Positions 34,594 to 44,693 of a stretch of 64,000 bases of DNA are shown here, piece after piece. This stretch comes from Lotus japonicus (taxonomy: Eukaryota > Streptophyta > Magnoliopsida > Fabales > Fabaceae). Under the pieces are notes generated by a model. The model searched no databases and was not told where the DNA came from. It saw only the letters and a program-made list of their open reading frames with translations. Positions within the stretch are counted from its first letter, which is position 1, and each line of letters begins with the position of its first letter. The stretch spans positions 48,567,096-48,631,095 of the forward strand of contig NC_080045.1 in assembly GCF_012489685.1 (NCBI RefSeq). The letters are read 5' to 3'. The translations under genes and the position numbers were made by a program.

Positions 34594-36375
34594 CTAGTTC
34601 TTTTTCTTCTTAGGTCTTCTCTTCCTCTTAGGCTTGTGAGCGTCAGAGTTGGAGCTTAGACTACTACCATGACCTGTCACTGATCTTGAGGGTCCCCTTG
34701 CTTTGAAGTCTGAACTGCTTCTGCTGTTTGATGTGTTTCTGGATGTGGAATTCTCAGGTCTCCGTATAGATGAATTTTGGCCTGAAGATGACCCAAACCT
34801 TGACAACTTGTTTGAAGGGCGAGGAGGCGGCATCAAAGCTCTAGCAGAAATCTGTCTCTATAAAAATAGGTAAATATATTTAAAATTTGAAAAAATAGTT
34901 TGTGACTATGGATTCAATATTTATGGTAAATTGAAAATCAAAAGAATACAGTTACTAGTTATTACTCATACTACAAACCTGGTTTTTTTCATCACTTGAC
35001 ATACCAGAGACAGCTTTCCCAGAAGCACTAGAAGCCTGCTCTCTGCAATAGAACATTTTAAACGTTAATGCACTTCCAAAATCAAAGCTTGTTATTCCCT
35101 AGCATATTTAGGGAGATGCCAGAAGTTTTAATATGGCTATTACCAGAAGAAAAACACAGCTCGATTCAGTTCAGTTACTCTTCTTTTAACATTCTAATTT
35201 CTCTTTACCTCACTCCACAGCAAGCAGAGTAAATACGAGTTCCATTTGACATAATAGCTGAATAAAGTACTAAAACATCTCTGCTCACCTCGTGCTTTTG
35301 TCTGTCCATTCATCATCCGCATCTGCTTCATCACTAGAACTTCCAGCAAGAAAAAAATCATCCTCACTCAAATCCAAAAGGCCATCATCCTCACTGCCAG
35401 TCTCTGCTACATCAGCATTAAATCTTGTTACCATTTAATCGAAAGGGATCAGAGCGTAAAAACAAAGGCACACACAAAAACATTACAGGAAAAAGCTCTA
35501 AGTCTTGGCAACGCGGGTCAACCCAGCTTTCCCCTTTTTTATCCCGACAAACCATGTAACGGACCCCCCCATCATGAATTTCAATTCACACACAAACAAA
35601 ACCAAGTACATATAAAATGACGGTATCAGAAAACCGATAATCAAAATAATGAACCTTCTAAATCCTTGCCACTTGCAGCAGCTGCACTTAACCTATCTTC
35701 AATCTGTTTGCGCAGCCCGTTTCTCTTGTCAACTATCTCCGTATCATCGCCGCCCACAAACAGCGGTACATATTTCTCAGTCTTGGGAAAGTACTGCACA
35801 TTGAAATTGAACAATTATTACTACCCACATCATGATTTTCTTATTGCTATTTAGTAACAGAGAGAGTAAAGCACAGAGTACAGACCATAACATATTGAAG
35901 ATCCTGTTTCAGTGCAGAAAGCTGTTGAGAATGAGATTGCGCGGAAGAAGGAGAAGAAGAAGCACGCTGAAGCTTCTCAAGGCGTCTGATTCTCCTCTCA
36001 ATCTTCCTCCTCTCGAAGAACTTGATCTTGCGGTCGCGGAGAAATATCTGGCGTTCGGCGGCAAGGCGAGTGTGAATCTCTTGCTGCTTCTTCAGTCCTT
36101 CCAGCTTCTGTTCCTGTGCTTCTCTCACCTCAGGTGGCAAGTTCTGCTGCAACAATTTTCCAATTTGAGAGAATCAGAAATGAAAATCATTAGGGTTAGG
36201 GTTAGGGTTTGATGATTGGTACCTTTCTGAGGATGCGCTCTGCAGATCGAATCTGGTTTTTGAGGGAGACGGGGGGTTTGTGCTTCTTGGCAACGCCGCC
36301 GAGAGGCTTGGAGTTGGATCGGCGGCTTGCCGGGTTGACCCTCACGCGCCGCTTGTTGTAATCACCGTGAGCCAT
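34594..36375 (-). CDS. EFG1: rRNA-processing protein EFG1-like (6 exons, 331 aa)
   Basis: Yeast Efg1 is a nucleolar factor in 18S rRNA maturation; the plant role is inferred. Exons: 36375-36223, 36143-35886, 35793-35655, 35406-35289, 35042-34979, 34857-34594; 996 nt with consistent phases. Residues 1-50 are basic (NKRRVRVNP, KPLGGVAKKHKPP). The Efg1 domain follows at about 40-135 with IRSAERILRKNLPPEVREAQ, LEGLKKQQE, and a long charged coiled coil (FFERRKIERRIRRLEKL), then YFPKTEKYVPLF. An acidic linker (DLSEDDFF, DEADADDEWTD) precedes a Ser/Arg/Pro-rich tail ending in a KRKRRPKKKK nuclear/nucleolar signal. The exon 2 acceptor is a NAGNAG (CAGCAG). The downstream AG gives the conserved RKNLPPE; use of the other would add one Gln. 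Telo-boxes sit in the promoter and intron 1. Confidence 0.92.
36190..36210 (-). promoter_or_regulatory. Telo-box cluster in intron 1 of EFG1
   Basis: Minus strand reads AAACCCTAACCCTAACCCTA, a near-perfect run of plant telomere-type repeats about 165-185 bp after the start codon. Telo-boxes near the start of plant genes are typical of ribosomal-protein and ribosome-biogenesis genes, matching an rRNA-processing role. Function is inferred. Confidence 0.75.
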
Positions 36376-36424
36376 CACTGGCTCTCTCTCTCAAATTTCA
36401 GTGAACTTTTCCCCCTTTCTGAAA

Positions 36425-36433
36425 TTAGGGTTT
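36425..36433 (-). promoter_or_regulatory. Telo-box upstream of EFG1
   Basis: AAACCCTAA on the minus strand, 50 bp before the EFG1 start codon, in the 5' UTR or core promoter. It pairs with the intron 1 cluster. Confidence 0.65.
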
Positions 36434-36689
36434 CTGATTTTGTATGATATCTTCTTCTCACGTCTCCTCTTATCTATTGTGGAACCAGGAGGAGGGATTT
36501 GCTTTTGAGCGCGGGTTATTTTTATATTAATCAATTAATTTAATTAATTATCTATTTTTTTAAAGTAATTATCTAATTTTTATTATGACTAAAATGAATT
36601 TAGGAAAAACATTCCTTAGATGAGAAACCTTGGATTGTTCATGGTGTCGCGAGATGTATATGCCATGATCATGATGAGTTCGCTTTGTT

Positions 36690-37140
36690 TTTGGGCAGGC
36701 AACTTTGATGACGAGGGTGAGGGGTTGATGTGCACTTGTTAGGCTCCTCCACCCGATGGGTTTGTGAAGCTCAACATAGCACAGGCAAGAAAATATTATG
36801 AGATGAAAAAGATTGTTGGTTGCATGGCTTTGTTGCGTTTGAGCTGGGAGGGCATGGGAGGACATCCTCTTTTGGTGGAGGCCTTGGCTTTGCAGGATGG
36901 TTTGGCGTTGGCCTCAAGTCGAGGATTAAAAAGAATTATGTGTGAAGATGATTGTGTAGAGATTTTAACTACCTTGAGGGATTCTAACAACTAATGTGTC
37001 TTCCCGATGGCAAAGGATTGGTTAGTGTCTCTTAGAGGATCCTGACAACGTATTCGTCGTGAGTCCAATGTTGGGGCAGATTGCATTACTAAGTTTGGTG
37101 CTCGCTCTCCTCTGTCGAGTGTTCGTGCACTTGATGTTCT
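36690..37140 (+). pseudogene. Second LINE-derived RNase H remnant
   Basis: Frames read PPPDGFVKLNIA, GGHPLLVEALALQDGLALA, RGLKRIMCEDDCVEIL, RRESNVGADCITKFGA and SSVRALDVL. The order matches the RNase H domain at about 30940-31440 (PVAGSVKLNVD, EA-L block, DC block, AD/VD-C motif). The DGS start is degraded and stops interrupt it. An independent truncated LINE copy upstream of EFG1. Confidence 0.75.
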
Positions 37141-38372
37141 TTTTTTTTTTAGTTAGAAACTCTCATGTTAAGAGACTCGTCAGTGATTTTTCTTTGTTAA
37201 GTTAAATATAACAATTTTCAAATTCACCGGACGCTTAGTTGCACCCACCAAAGGCCAAATCAGAAGCACGCTGAACTTCCAGCGTGACTCATTTTGTTTC
37301 TTTCTCATAAGGTAGTCTATGGTGCCATTTTAATTTTTTTTTCTGTCATCAGTCGGGTAGTCAAGTAGTGACCAATACTAACAATTTGTTTTGAAGATAA
37401 CTAAAAACTGAATTTCACTTCAAAAGAGATTGTTAAACCTTGGCCTCTTCTTGACTTTGACACTGCATGAGAACATAGAAAAGAAAGAAAGGAGAATGAG
37501 AGAACAATGAGCAGAATAGAGAAAAAGAAGAAGAGACTAGAGAGCAATGAGAAAAGAAGACAGCAATGAGCGAATAAGAGACTTAGCGAGCATTGAGATC
37601 TCACATCATCTAGTAATGTACTTGTACAACACATCATTTGTTAAGGTTTCAATGGTTTCAAGTCAATTCATGTAGTTGTCTAAATTTCTGAATGATCAAA
37701 AAAGGAAAAACATTATTTTCCACCTCATTCCACCTTCAACTTTATAGAGTGAAATAGAAATTGAAAAGATAAGAAGTTAAGGATGCAATAAAATGAAAGA
37801 AACCACTAAACGGGTAAATCAACTCACCTAAGGTTGTTATGTTTTAAGTAGAGGTTTCAGATTCGATTTTGCTGAATGTAGTTGAATCTAAGCTTTAAAA
37901 TAAGTGACTATAGTTGAATGCACTAGATAAATTTATACTCACTAAAATATGTGGAAGCACATAATAGGCATTATTTTCTTGTTCTTATACTTGTATTGGG
38001 TTGAAGTACCCATTGTACTTCATTTCAATATATATTTCATGGCTTATAAAAAAAACATAAGTCTCTACATTAATTAGTTTTCCCCTCTCTTCTCATTCTT
38101 CCCTTTCTTCTTAAAAAATTAGGGTTTTATGAATTGAGGCTCATGTGCACGATCATTGCAAAGTCTTCAACTCTAGAATGACGAAGAAGGTGCTATTGTG
38201 GAGATGATATTAATGTTTACAGATCTGGAACAAGAAAAATCTAGTGGGGTAGTTTCGTAAGTGTCGATATTGGAAGGTACTTTGTTGTCCTAGTTACTAG
38301 TCACCCAGTTTTTTCCCCTTTTGGGTATGAATCATGATTTGTGATGCATAACAATAGCGGTTGAATGCATGT
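37141..38372. other. Intergenic DNA with a LINE 3' end near 37980-38057
   Basis: 37980-38057 reads TTGGGTTGAAGTACCCATTG, TTCAATATATATTTCATGGC and then TTATAAAAAAAA on the plus strand. This is wording typical of plant LINE 3' ends with a poly(A) tail (from memory). The 5' limit and target duplication are not clear. The remainder is AT-rich with no gene. Confidence 0.5.
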
Positions 38373-38432
38373 TGTTGGGCCGCAAGAGGATACGCCGGGG
38401 ATCACAATGGGCTAACATGAGCACACCACAAG

Positions 38433-41269
38433 TGTAACACCCCAATTTCTCAACTGAGGAGTCACATTAGTAACCTAACAAAGTCTAAGGACCAATCTGC
38501 AATCCCTAAAAACCAAGGGAATTTTTTTTCTGTAAAACAACTAAACACTTCGGCTAAAAGGTTGGAAACATACCATAACTTTATTTAGATAACTTGTTTC
38601 CCGATATACAGTAATAATAGTTTACAATACCATAAGTAAGGTTCAGAATAAACATGCGCACTTTAACAGTGGCGGAAGCAAGACTTTAATAACAGAGTTC
38701 TCATAAAGTAAAAGAGACTCCAACATAATCCACAAGAAGAGAAGCAAAGCTGCTTCTCATACCTCTACTCCACCGCTTACAACTCGATCTCCAACTCGAG
38801 TAGCTATGCCTCGGCGGAAGGATCTCCATCGCCTAATAGCGTTAAGCGCCCAAACAACAAGTAGCAAATAGAAAGGGTTAACTCCATGCAATTACCATGT
38901 ATAAAAGAGAAAAATCATGCTGTTCGAATTTAATTACCTGGCATGGTAAATAACTAGCAACATAACTCAACTCATATATCAACAACTTAAACATAAATCG
39001 GACTCAGATAATAATAACCTCAACAATGTAACATCAAATCAGATATCAATAAACCAATACGAAAATCCAACAACATAGGGTCAGGTGTTAGTTCCCTATA
39101 ATGCAACTATATGCTGCTAACAAAATGGATCGATCAATATCGTCTCTCAAGACGGGACAATGATAGGACACACCTCCTCATCGCCACTTATAACGTCATA
39201 CATGACGGGACAATCATAGGACACACCTCCTAATCGCCACTTAACGTCACACAAGACGGGACAATCATAGGACACACCTCCTGATCGCCACTTAGCACCT
39301 CGCAAGATGGGACAATGATAGGACACACCTCCTCATCGCCACTTGACTCAAGCCCTATATGCCAAGTCAGACAATAACAAAGCCCACCCAAGGACCAATC
39401 CAAAGTAACCACATGTTCCATCCACTAGGAAGCAGTAACGACAGAAACCAGTAAACGGCCGAAGCCTCTCAAAAAACATTTTCCAAATTCAGCATAATAA
39501 TCATCATCATCTGCCAATCAATATAAACATCTTCATCTCAAACACAGGCAGTGCGATAAAAGCATGCAAGACTCAAAGACGCTCTAAAACCGAGTTACCC
39601 TTACCTTCGTGAGTAGAAGTTGGGCATGGAAATTGCGAACCTAGAACAAAGAAAACACAATCATCAACACAAGCTTCACTAGGAGCAACACGATCTACTA
39701 ATACTAATCGAAATCGTAAAGAAAGCCTCTAAAGCTTCAGAGTTCCTATTTAGGCACAAATTGACAACGGAGACTTCGTTCGCTAAAACGAGCATAACTC
39801 GAGCTACAGAACTCAGAATGACACGAAACCGGCGCCAAAATTTCGACAATTGAAAGAGCTACGCAATGGCTCAGGTCATAGAGACCCAAAAATTATTTTT
39901 GGACACGGTACCCAAGCAATTAGGTTTCGGCCACTATGGAAAATAGGGTTTTCGAACTTTTTCTTCGATCTAAATCAATTCACAAGGTAGTTTTAGGGTA
40001 AAACTAAGGCAAAGAAATTGTCGGAACAATTTTCGGACAATCGGGTCGAAATACGACTATCCAGGGGCATTTTGGTCCAAAATAAAGGCTCAAAACTTCA
40101 AAGTTATCAGTTCGGAAAACAAATTTGACAGCATTGATCCTCATGACATCCGTGACAACAAATCCTAAAGGCACGAAGTCAGATTACAGCTTTTCGACAA
40201 TAAAGTTTCGAAATGTGCGACTAATGGGGTTTTGAATCAATTTTTCAGATCTTGGACAACTGAATCGCAATCGGCGATTACTGACAGAGGTTTTAGACTC
40301 ATGGGAACATAAGGAACATAACCCAACCAAGAAATCAAGGAAATCGGACAATTTTAGAAAAAGCTCAAAACTGTGAGCACAGAAACGACTTCAGAAACGC
40401 AACAGAAACAGTAAACAGAGGTAGGATTCATGCTAGTTACCTCAATACCTAGAAGTAGGGACGAACTGCACGAAGATTGGTCAAGTTTTCGCGAAAATTT
40501 CTCCTCTCCTCCTCTCTCCTTGCTCGCGGCCTTGAATGGGTGAGAATGAAGAGATTTTGCTTTTTCGAGCTATTTATAGGCAGGTGAAATCGCGGGAAAA
40601 TGAAAATTTCGCGATTCCGATTTTTGCAGCACGTCCACCGAGGAATTCTAAGAGAGATTCTGGCGTCAGAATTCCAGAACTCAAAACAATTATCTATGAT
40701 TTGGGAAAAACGATATCTAAAATCCCAAAGGCGGTGTAAGTTAATCTGTCCCGTTAAACTACTTTTTGCTGTGATGCTCAGACGACAAAACTTCCTTCTG
40801 AAGAAAGATTGGAAATGTCAAAAAAAATCTGGCAACGCGGACGGAAACTTCGTTAGAAGTCCCGAATAGAAAAAGTCTTCATCCATCGCTCGAATCTAGG
40901 GTTTCGAAGCAAGGAAATTAGCGTCGTCGGACTTCCGAAAAGTGAATACTATCGTGCGTACAGTCCAGAGTTCCGAAATGAAACGCTGGTCGAAGGAAAA
41001 ATAAAGAAAATCTTTAAATTTTCCCAGGATTCGAAATCTCACTTAAAACGTTGCTCTAAAGCGAAATTAGCCTATTCTGGACACGCTTGCCATAAGGCGG
41101 GTGTGCAGACGACTCGCTCTAATTCCTAAAATGACTACGCAACATTCCTCAAGCAATTCCTGAACTTTCTTCTTCATTAATCTTTCTCAAATATCAAACT
41201 CCTGTCACGCTTACACTGATTCTACGCGTGAGTCGGAAATTAGCTTGTTCTGAAAATCCAGGTCTTACA
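38433..41269 (-). repeat. 3' LTR of the Tekay-like element (2837 bp)
   Basis: Begins TGTAACACC and ends GTCTTACA. It contains a four-unit tandem repeat (39151-39350). A TATTTATAGG box at about 40570 on the plus strand has no clear role. Some short open frames inside are repeat-derived and not genes. Confidence 0.95.
39151..39350. repeat. Four tandem repeats of about 51-53 bp within the LTR
   Basis: Units start at 39151, 39204, 39255 and 39306. Each carries GACGGGACAAT, ATAGGACACACCTCCT and ATCGCCACTT, with small changes between units. The same array is found at 45412-45611 in the partner LTR. Tandem arrays of this kind in LTRs can modulate transcription or recombination; no role is shown here. 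Confidence 0.95.
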
Positions 41270-41286
41270 ATACTACCCCCCAAAAA
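41270..41286 (-). other. Polypurine tract of the Tekay-like element
   Basis: Minus strand TTTTTGGGGGGTAGTAT precedes the 3' LTR start. The G6 run with flanking purines fits a plus-strand primer. Confidence 0.75.
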
Positions 41287-41306
41287 GAAAGTTTCGTCCT
41301 CGAAAC

Positions 41307-44300
41307 TTAAGGCTCAGTGAAGAGTTCCGGATACTGTTCCTTCATCCTCTCTTCTAGTTCCCAAGTAGCATCGCCCGTGACTTGGTTCCAAATCACTTTT
41401 ACCAGAGGAACCTGCTTGTTCCTCAATTGCTTGATCCTACGTTCCTCAATCCTCATTGGTGCCACTTCAAAAGACAAGTTGTCTCTAAGCTGAATATCAT
41501 CTTCCTTGATGATGTGAGAGGGATCAGGAATATACTTCCTCAATTGTGACACGTGTAGCACATCATGAATCTTGGAAAGAAAAGGTGGCAACGCAATCCG
41601 ATAAGCTACTTTACCGACTCGCTCGATAATCTGATACGGTCCAATGAACTTCGGTGTCAGCTTCCTCGACTTTATCGCTCTTCCCACTCCGGTAGTTGGT
41701 GTCACGCGAAGAAACACATGGTCTCCCGCCTCAAACTCTAACTCTCTCCGTCGTGTGTCAGCATAACTCTTCTGTCGACTCTGTGACGTCCTCATCTTCT
41801 CTTGTATTTGCTTCACTTTCTCAGTAGTTTGTTGTACTAATTCAGGTCCAACGAGAAGATGTTCGCCATCTTGAAACCAACATAAAGGAGTTCTACATCT
41901 CCTCCCATACAAAGCCTCATAAGGTGCCATTCCAATACTAGCATGAAAACTGTTGTTATAAGTAAACTCGATCAACGGCAACAGCTCATCCCAGCTTTCT
42001 TGACTATCCAAAACACAGGCTCGCAGCAAGTCTTCCAATGACTGTATTGTCCTCTCTGTCTGTCCATCCGTCTGAGGGTGATAGGCAGAGCTCAACCTCA
42101 ACTTCGTCCCAAGCGCCTCGTGCAACGCCTTCCAGAAATGCGAAGTAAACTTCGGATCTCTGTCAGAAACAATACTCGATGGTACTCCATGAAGTCGTAC
42201 AATCTCAGCGACATACACTTTTGCAAGTGCCTCCACATTGAACGTGGTCTTCACCGGTATGAAATGTGCTGACTTCGTCAGACGGTCCACAATGACCCAA
42301 ATGGAATCAAATCTCTTCCTCGTAGCTGGCAAAGCTACCACGAAATCCATAGAGATACTGTCCCACTTCCACTCCGGCACATCAAGTGACTGTAACATAC
42401 CCGCAGGCTTTTGATGTTCTATCTTCGCCTTCTGACATGTCAGACATGCCGCCACAAACTCTGCTACATTCTTCTTCATTCCTGGCCACCAAAAATTCAA
42501 CTTTAGATCTTGATACATCTTTGTCGATCCCGGATGAATACTCAATCTGCTCTTGTGACCTTCGTCAAGAATCATCCTTCTCAACTCCATGTCCAATGGT
42601 ACGCAGACACGTCCTTTGCAACGCAGAATGTTGTCGGTTCCTACCTCAAAATCCGGCGCTTTTCCCAAAATGATCAAGTTCCGTTTCTCGATCAGCTCCT
42701 CATCTAACAGTTGTTTCACCTTGATCTCGTTCAGAAAATCACTAGTGATCGTCACCATCCCAAAGCTCAATTTTCCAGGTGTCACTTGCATACCCAAACT
42801 GAGGTCGCGAAAAGTCTCGATAAGTTCCAATTCCTTAATCATCAACGATGAAACATGAATTGTCTGGCGACTCAGTGCGTCTGCTACAACATTTGCTTTT
42901 CCTGGGTGGTACAACAAAGTGAAATCATAGTCCTTGATGAATTCCACCCAACGCCTTTGTCTCATATTCAGATCCTTCTGATCGAACAGGTACTTCAAGC
43001 TCTTATGATCACTAAAAACAGTGAAAGTGCTCCCATAAAGATAGTGCCTCCAAATCTTGAGCGCAAATACCACAGCCGCTAACTCCAAATCGTGCGTAGG
43101 ATAGTTCCGTTCATGTATCTTCAATTGCCTTGAAGAATAAGCCACACCCTTTCGGTGTTGCATCAACACACAACCCAAACCTTGGTACGAAGCATCGCAG
43201 TAAACCTCGTAGGGTTCCTTCTCTTGTGGTAATGTCAGAACTGGCGCGGTCGTCAAACGCTTCTTCATATCTTGGAAACTCTGTTCACAATCCTCTGTCC
43301 AAGCAAAAGGTTGGTTCTTCCGGGTGAGTTTCGTCAATGGTCCTGCAATCTTAGCAAAACCTTCGATGAATCGTCGGTAATATCCAGCTAAACCGATGAA
43401 ACTCCTTATATCTGTCACAGTCTTAGGACGCTCCCATGCAAGTATCGCTTCCACTTTACTGGGATCCACAGCAATACCCTCCTTTGAGATGACATGTCCT
43501 AAAAACTTTACTTCTTCGAGCCAAAATTCACACTTTGTCGCGTTAGCATACAGTACCTTATCCCGAAGAACTTGTAATACTTGACGTAGATGTTCCTCGT
43601 GTTCTTCACGATTCCTCGAGTAGATCAAGATGTCGTCGATGAACACCACAACGAAGCGATCCAAGAATGGATGAAAGATCCTATTCATGTAGTCCATGAA
43701 TACAGCTGGTGCATTCGTAACTCCAAACGGCATCACCAAGTACTCATAGTGCCCATAGCGTGTCCTAAACGCCGTCTTTTGAATATCCTCATCCTTGACT
43801 CTAATCTGGTGATATCCCGATCTCAGGTCAATCTTCGAGAAAATAGCAGCACCCTTCAACTGATCCATCAAATCGTCAATCCTTGGCAACGGATAACGGT
43901 TCTTTATCGTGACTTTGTTCAACTGTCGATAATCCACACAAAGTCGCGATCTTCCGTCTTTCTTCTTCACAAGCAGCACTGGCGCTCCCCACGGAGAAAC
44001 GCTAGGTCGGATAAACCCCTTCTTGGTTAAATCTTCGAGTTGACTCTTCAGCTCAGTCAGTTCTGCCGGTGCCATACGATACGGTGCGATTGATATAGGT
44101 CCAGTGCCTGGGACTATATCAATTGTGAACTCCATATCTCTGACCGGAGGTATTCCAGGTACGTCTTCGGGGAACACATCCTCGAAATCTTGCACAACAG
44201 CAATTCCTTGTACTCCATTCTCCTTAGCTTCCACCACGGTTGTAGACATGAGAGAACTCAAAGCTCCTTTCCTCAAAGAAAGCTTTGAAAAGTACGAGTT

Positions 44301-44405
44301 CAGGAACTCAGCGAGTCCAGCATCGGGAAAGATAACTACCTTATTGGCGCAATCAAGAAGAACATGATGGTGGGACAACCAATACATGCCTATGATCACA
44401 TCCAA
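41307..44405 (-). CDS. Gypsy polyprotein fragment: protease tail, RT, RNase H, integrase, chromodomain-like end (1032 aa)
   Basis: Uninterrupted frame. From the N-terminus: the end of protease ([14 protein letters not shown] of the usual GMDWL changed to Y); RT with [28 protein letters not shown] and the active site [12 protein letters not shown]; RNase H ([36 protein letters not shown]); the integrase HHCC finger ([11 protein letters not shown]...CLTCQKAK); the core with D-D-E ([33 protein letters not shown]); and a chromodomain-like [16 protein letters not shown] end. All catalytic residues seen are intact. The annotated Met is artificial: protease-like codons continue upstream to about 44460, interrupted by a TAG at about 44411. 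Translation from the genomic mRNA would need an unusual start. Confidence 0.93.
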   Translation of the reverse strand: MDVIIGMYWLSHHHVLLDCANKVVIFPDAGLAEFLNSYFSKLSLRKGALSSLMSTTVVEAKENGVQGIAVVQDFEDVFPEDVPGIPPVRDMEFTIDIVPGTGPISIAPYRMAPAELTELKSQLEDLTKKGFIRPSVSPWGAPVLLVKKKDGRSRLCVDYRQLNKVTIKNRYPLPRIDDLMDQLKGAAIFSKIDLRSGYHQIRVKDEDIQKTAFRTRYGHYEYLVMPFGVTNAPAVFMDYMNRIFHPFLDRFVVVFIDDILIYSRNREEHEEHLRQVLQVLRDKVLYANATKCEFWLEEVKFLGHVISKEGIAVDPSKVEAILAWERPKTVTDIRSFIGLAGYYRRFIEGFAKIAGPLTKLTRKNQPFAWTEDCEQSFQDMKKRLTTAPVLTLPQEKEPYEVYCDASYQGLGCVLMQHRKGVAYSSRQLKIHERNYPTHDLELAAVVFALKIWRHYLYGSTFTVFSDHKSLKYLFDQKDLNMRQRRWVEFIKDYDFTLLYHPGKANVVADALSRQTIHVSSLMIKELELIETFRDLSLGMQVTPGKLSFGMVTITSDFLNEIKVKQLLDEELIEKRNLIILGKAPDFEVGTDNILRCKGRVCVPLDMELRRMILDEGHKSRLSIHPGSTKMYQDLKLNFWWPGMKKNVAEFVAACLTCQKAKIEHQKPAGMLQSLDVPEWKWDSISMDFVVALPATRKRFDSIWVIVDRLTKSAHFIPVKTTFNVEALAKVYVAEIVRLHGVPSSIVSDRDPKFTSHFWKALHEALGTKLRLSSAYHPQTDGQTERTIQSLEDLLRACVLDSQESWDELLPLIEFTYNNSFHASIGMAPYEALYGRRCRTPLCWFQDGEHLLVGPELVQQTTEKVKQIQEKMRTSQSRQKSYADTRRRELEFEAGDHVFLRVTPTTGVGRAIKSRKLTPKFIGPYQIIERVGKVAYRIALPPFLSKIHDVLHVSQLRKYIPDPSHIIKEDDIQLRDNLSFEVAPMRIEERRIKQLRNKQVPLVKVIWNQVTGDATWELEERMKEQYPELFTEP

Positions 44406-44677
44406 TCCCTAGAGGGGTAAGCAGGTCAAGTTAGCTACAACGTTCTCTACCTAATACATGTTGTTCGATAATAACTAACTATGTATATACTTATATCAGA
44501 TGTATAATTAACAATAACTAGCATAAGGTTATTCACTTACGAATAACCTTCAAAAATAATCTATATAAACAGTAATCAAGCACACTCTTCCTCCGATTGA
44601 CACCCCATCAATCGGTCTCAGAGTTCAAACATCTTAAGCAGGCACTCTACCCAAAAGCTCTGGTTTTCTAGACCAAA
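44406..44677 (-). other. Leader and deletion junction of the Tekay-like element
   Basis: Reading from the PBS, about 225 bp of noncoding AT-rich leader runs directly into protease-tail codons (VANLTCLPL, a stop, then GLDVIIG). A complete relative would have about 1.5-2 kb of gag plus the protease active site here, so the junction near 44460 probably marks the deletion. Confidence 0.75.
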
Positions 44678-44689
44678 GCTCTGATACCA
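44678..44689 (-). other. Primer binding site (initiator Met-tRNA) of the Tekay-like element
   Basis: Minus strand TGGTATCAGAGC, four bases inside the 5' LTR. Intact complement of the initiator Met-tRNA 3' end. Confidence 0.9.
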
Positions 44690-44693
44690 CAAT

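Noticed and set aside
39151..39350. Tandem repeats considered as a CRISPR-like or centromeric satellite array
   Set aside because: Only four units, inside an LTR, in a plant genome; no spacer structure and the identical array is in the partner LTR.
39230..40869. Short open frames within the long LTRs, duplicated at 45491-47130
   Set aside because: They derive from LTR sequence including a tandem repeat, occur identically in both LTRs, and have no protein family.
42078..44367. Plus-strand open frames of 62-146 codons
   Set aside because: They are antisense shadows of the well-supported minus-strand gypsy pol frame.
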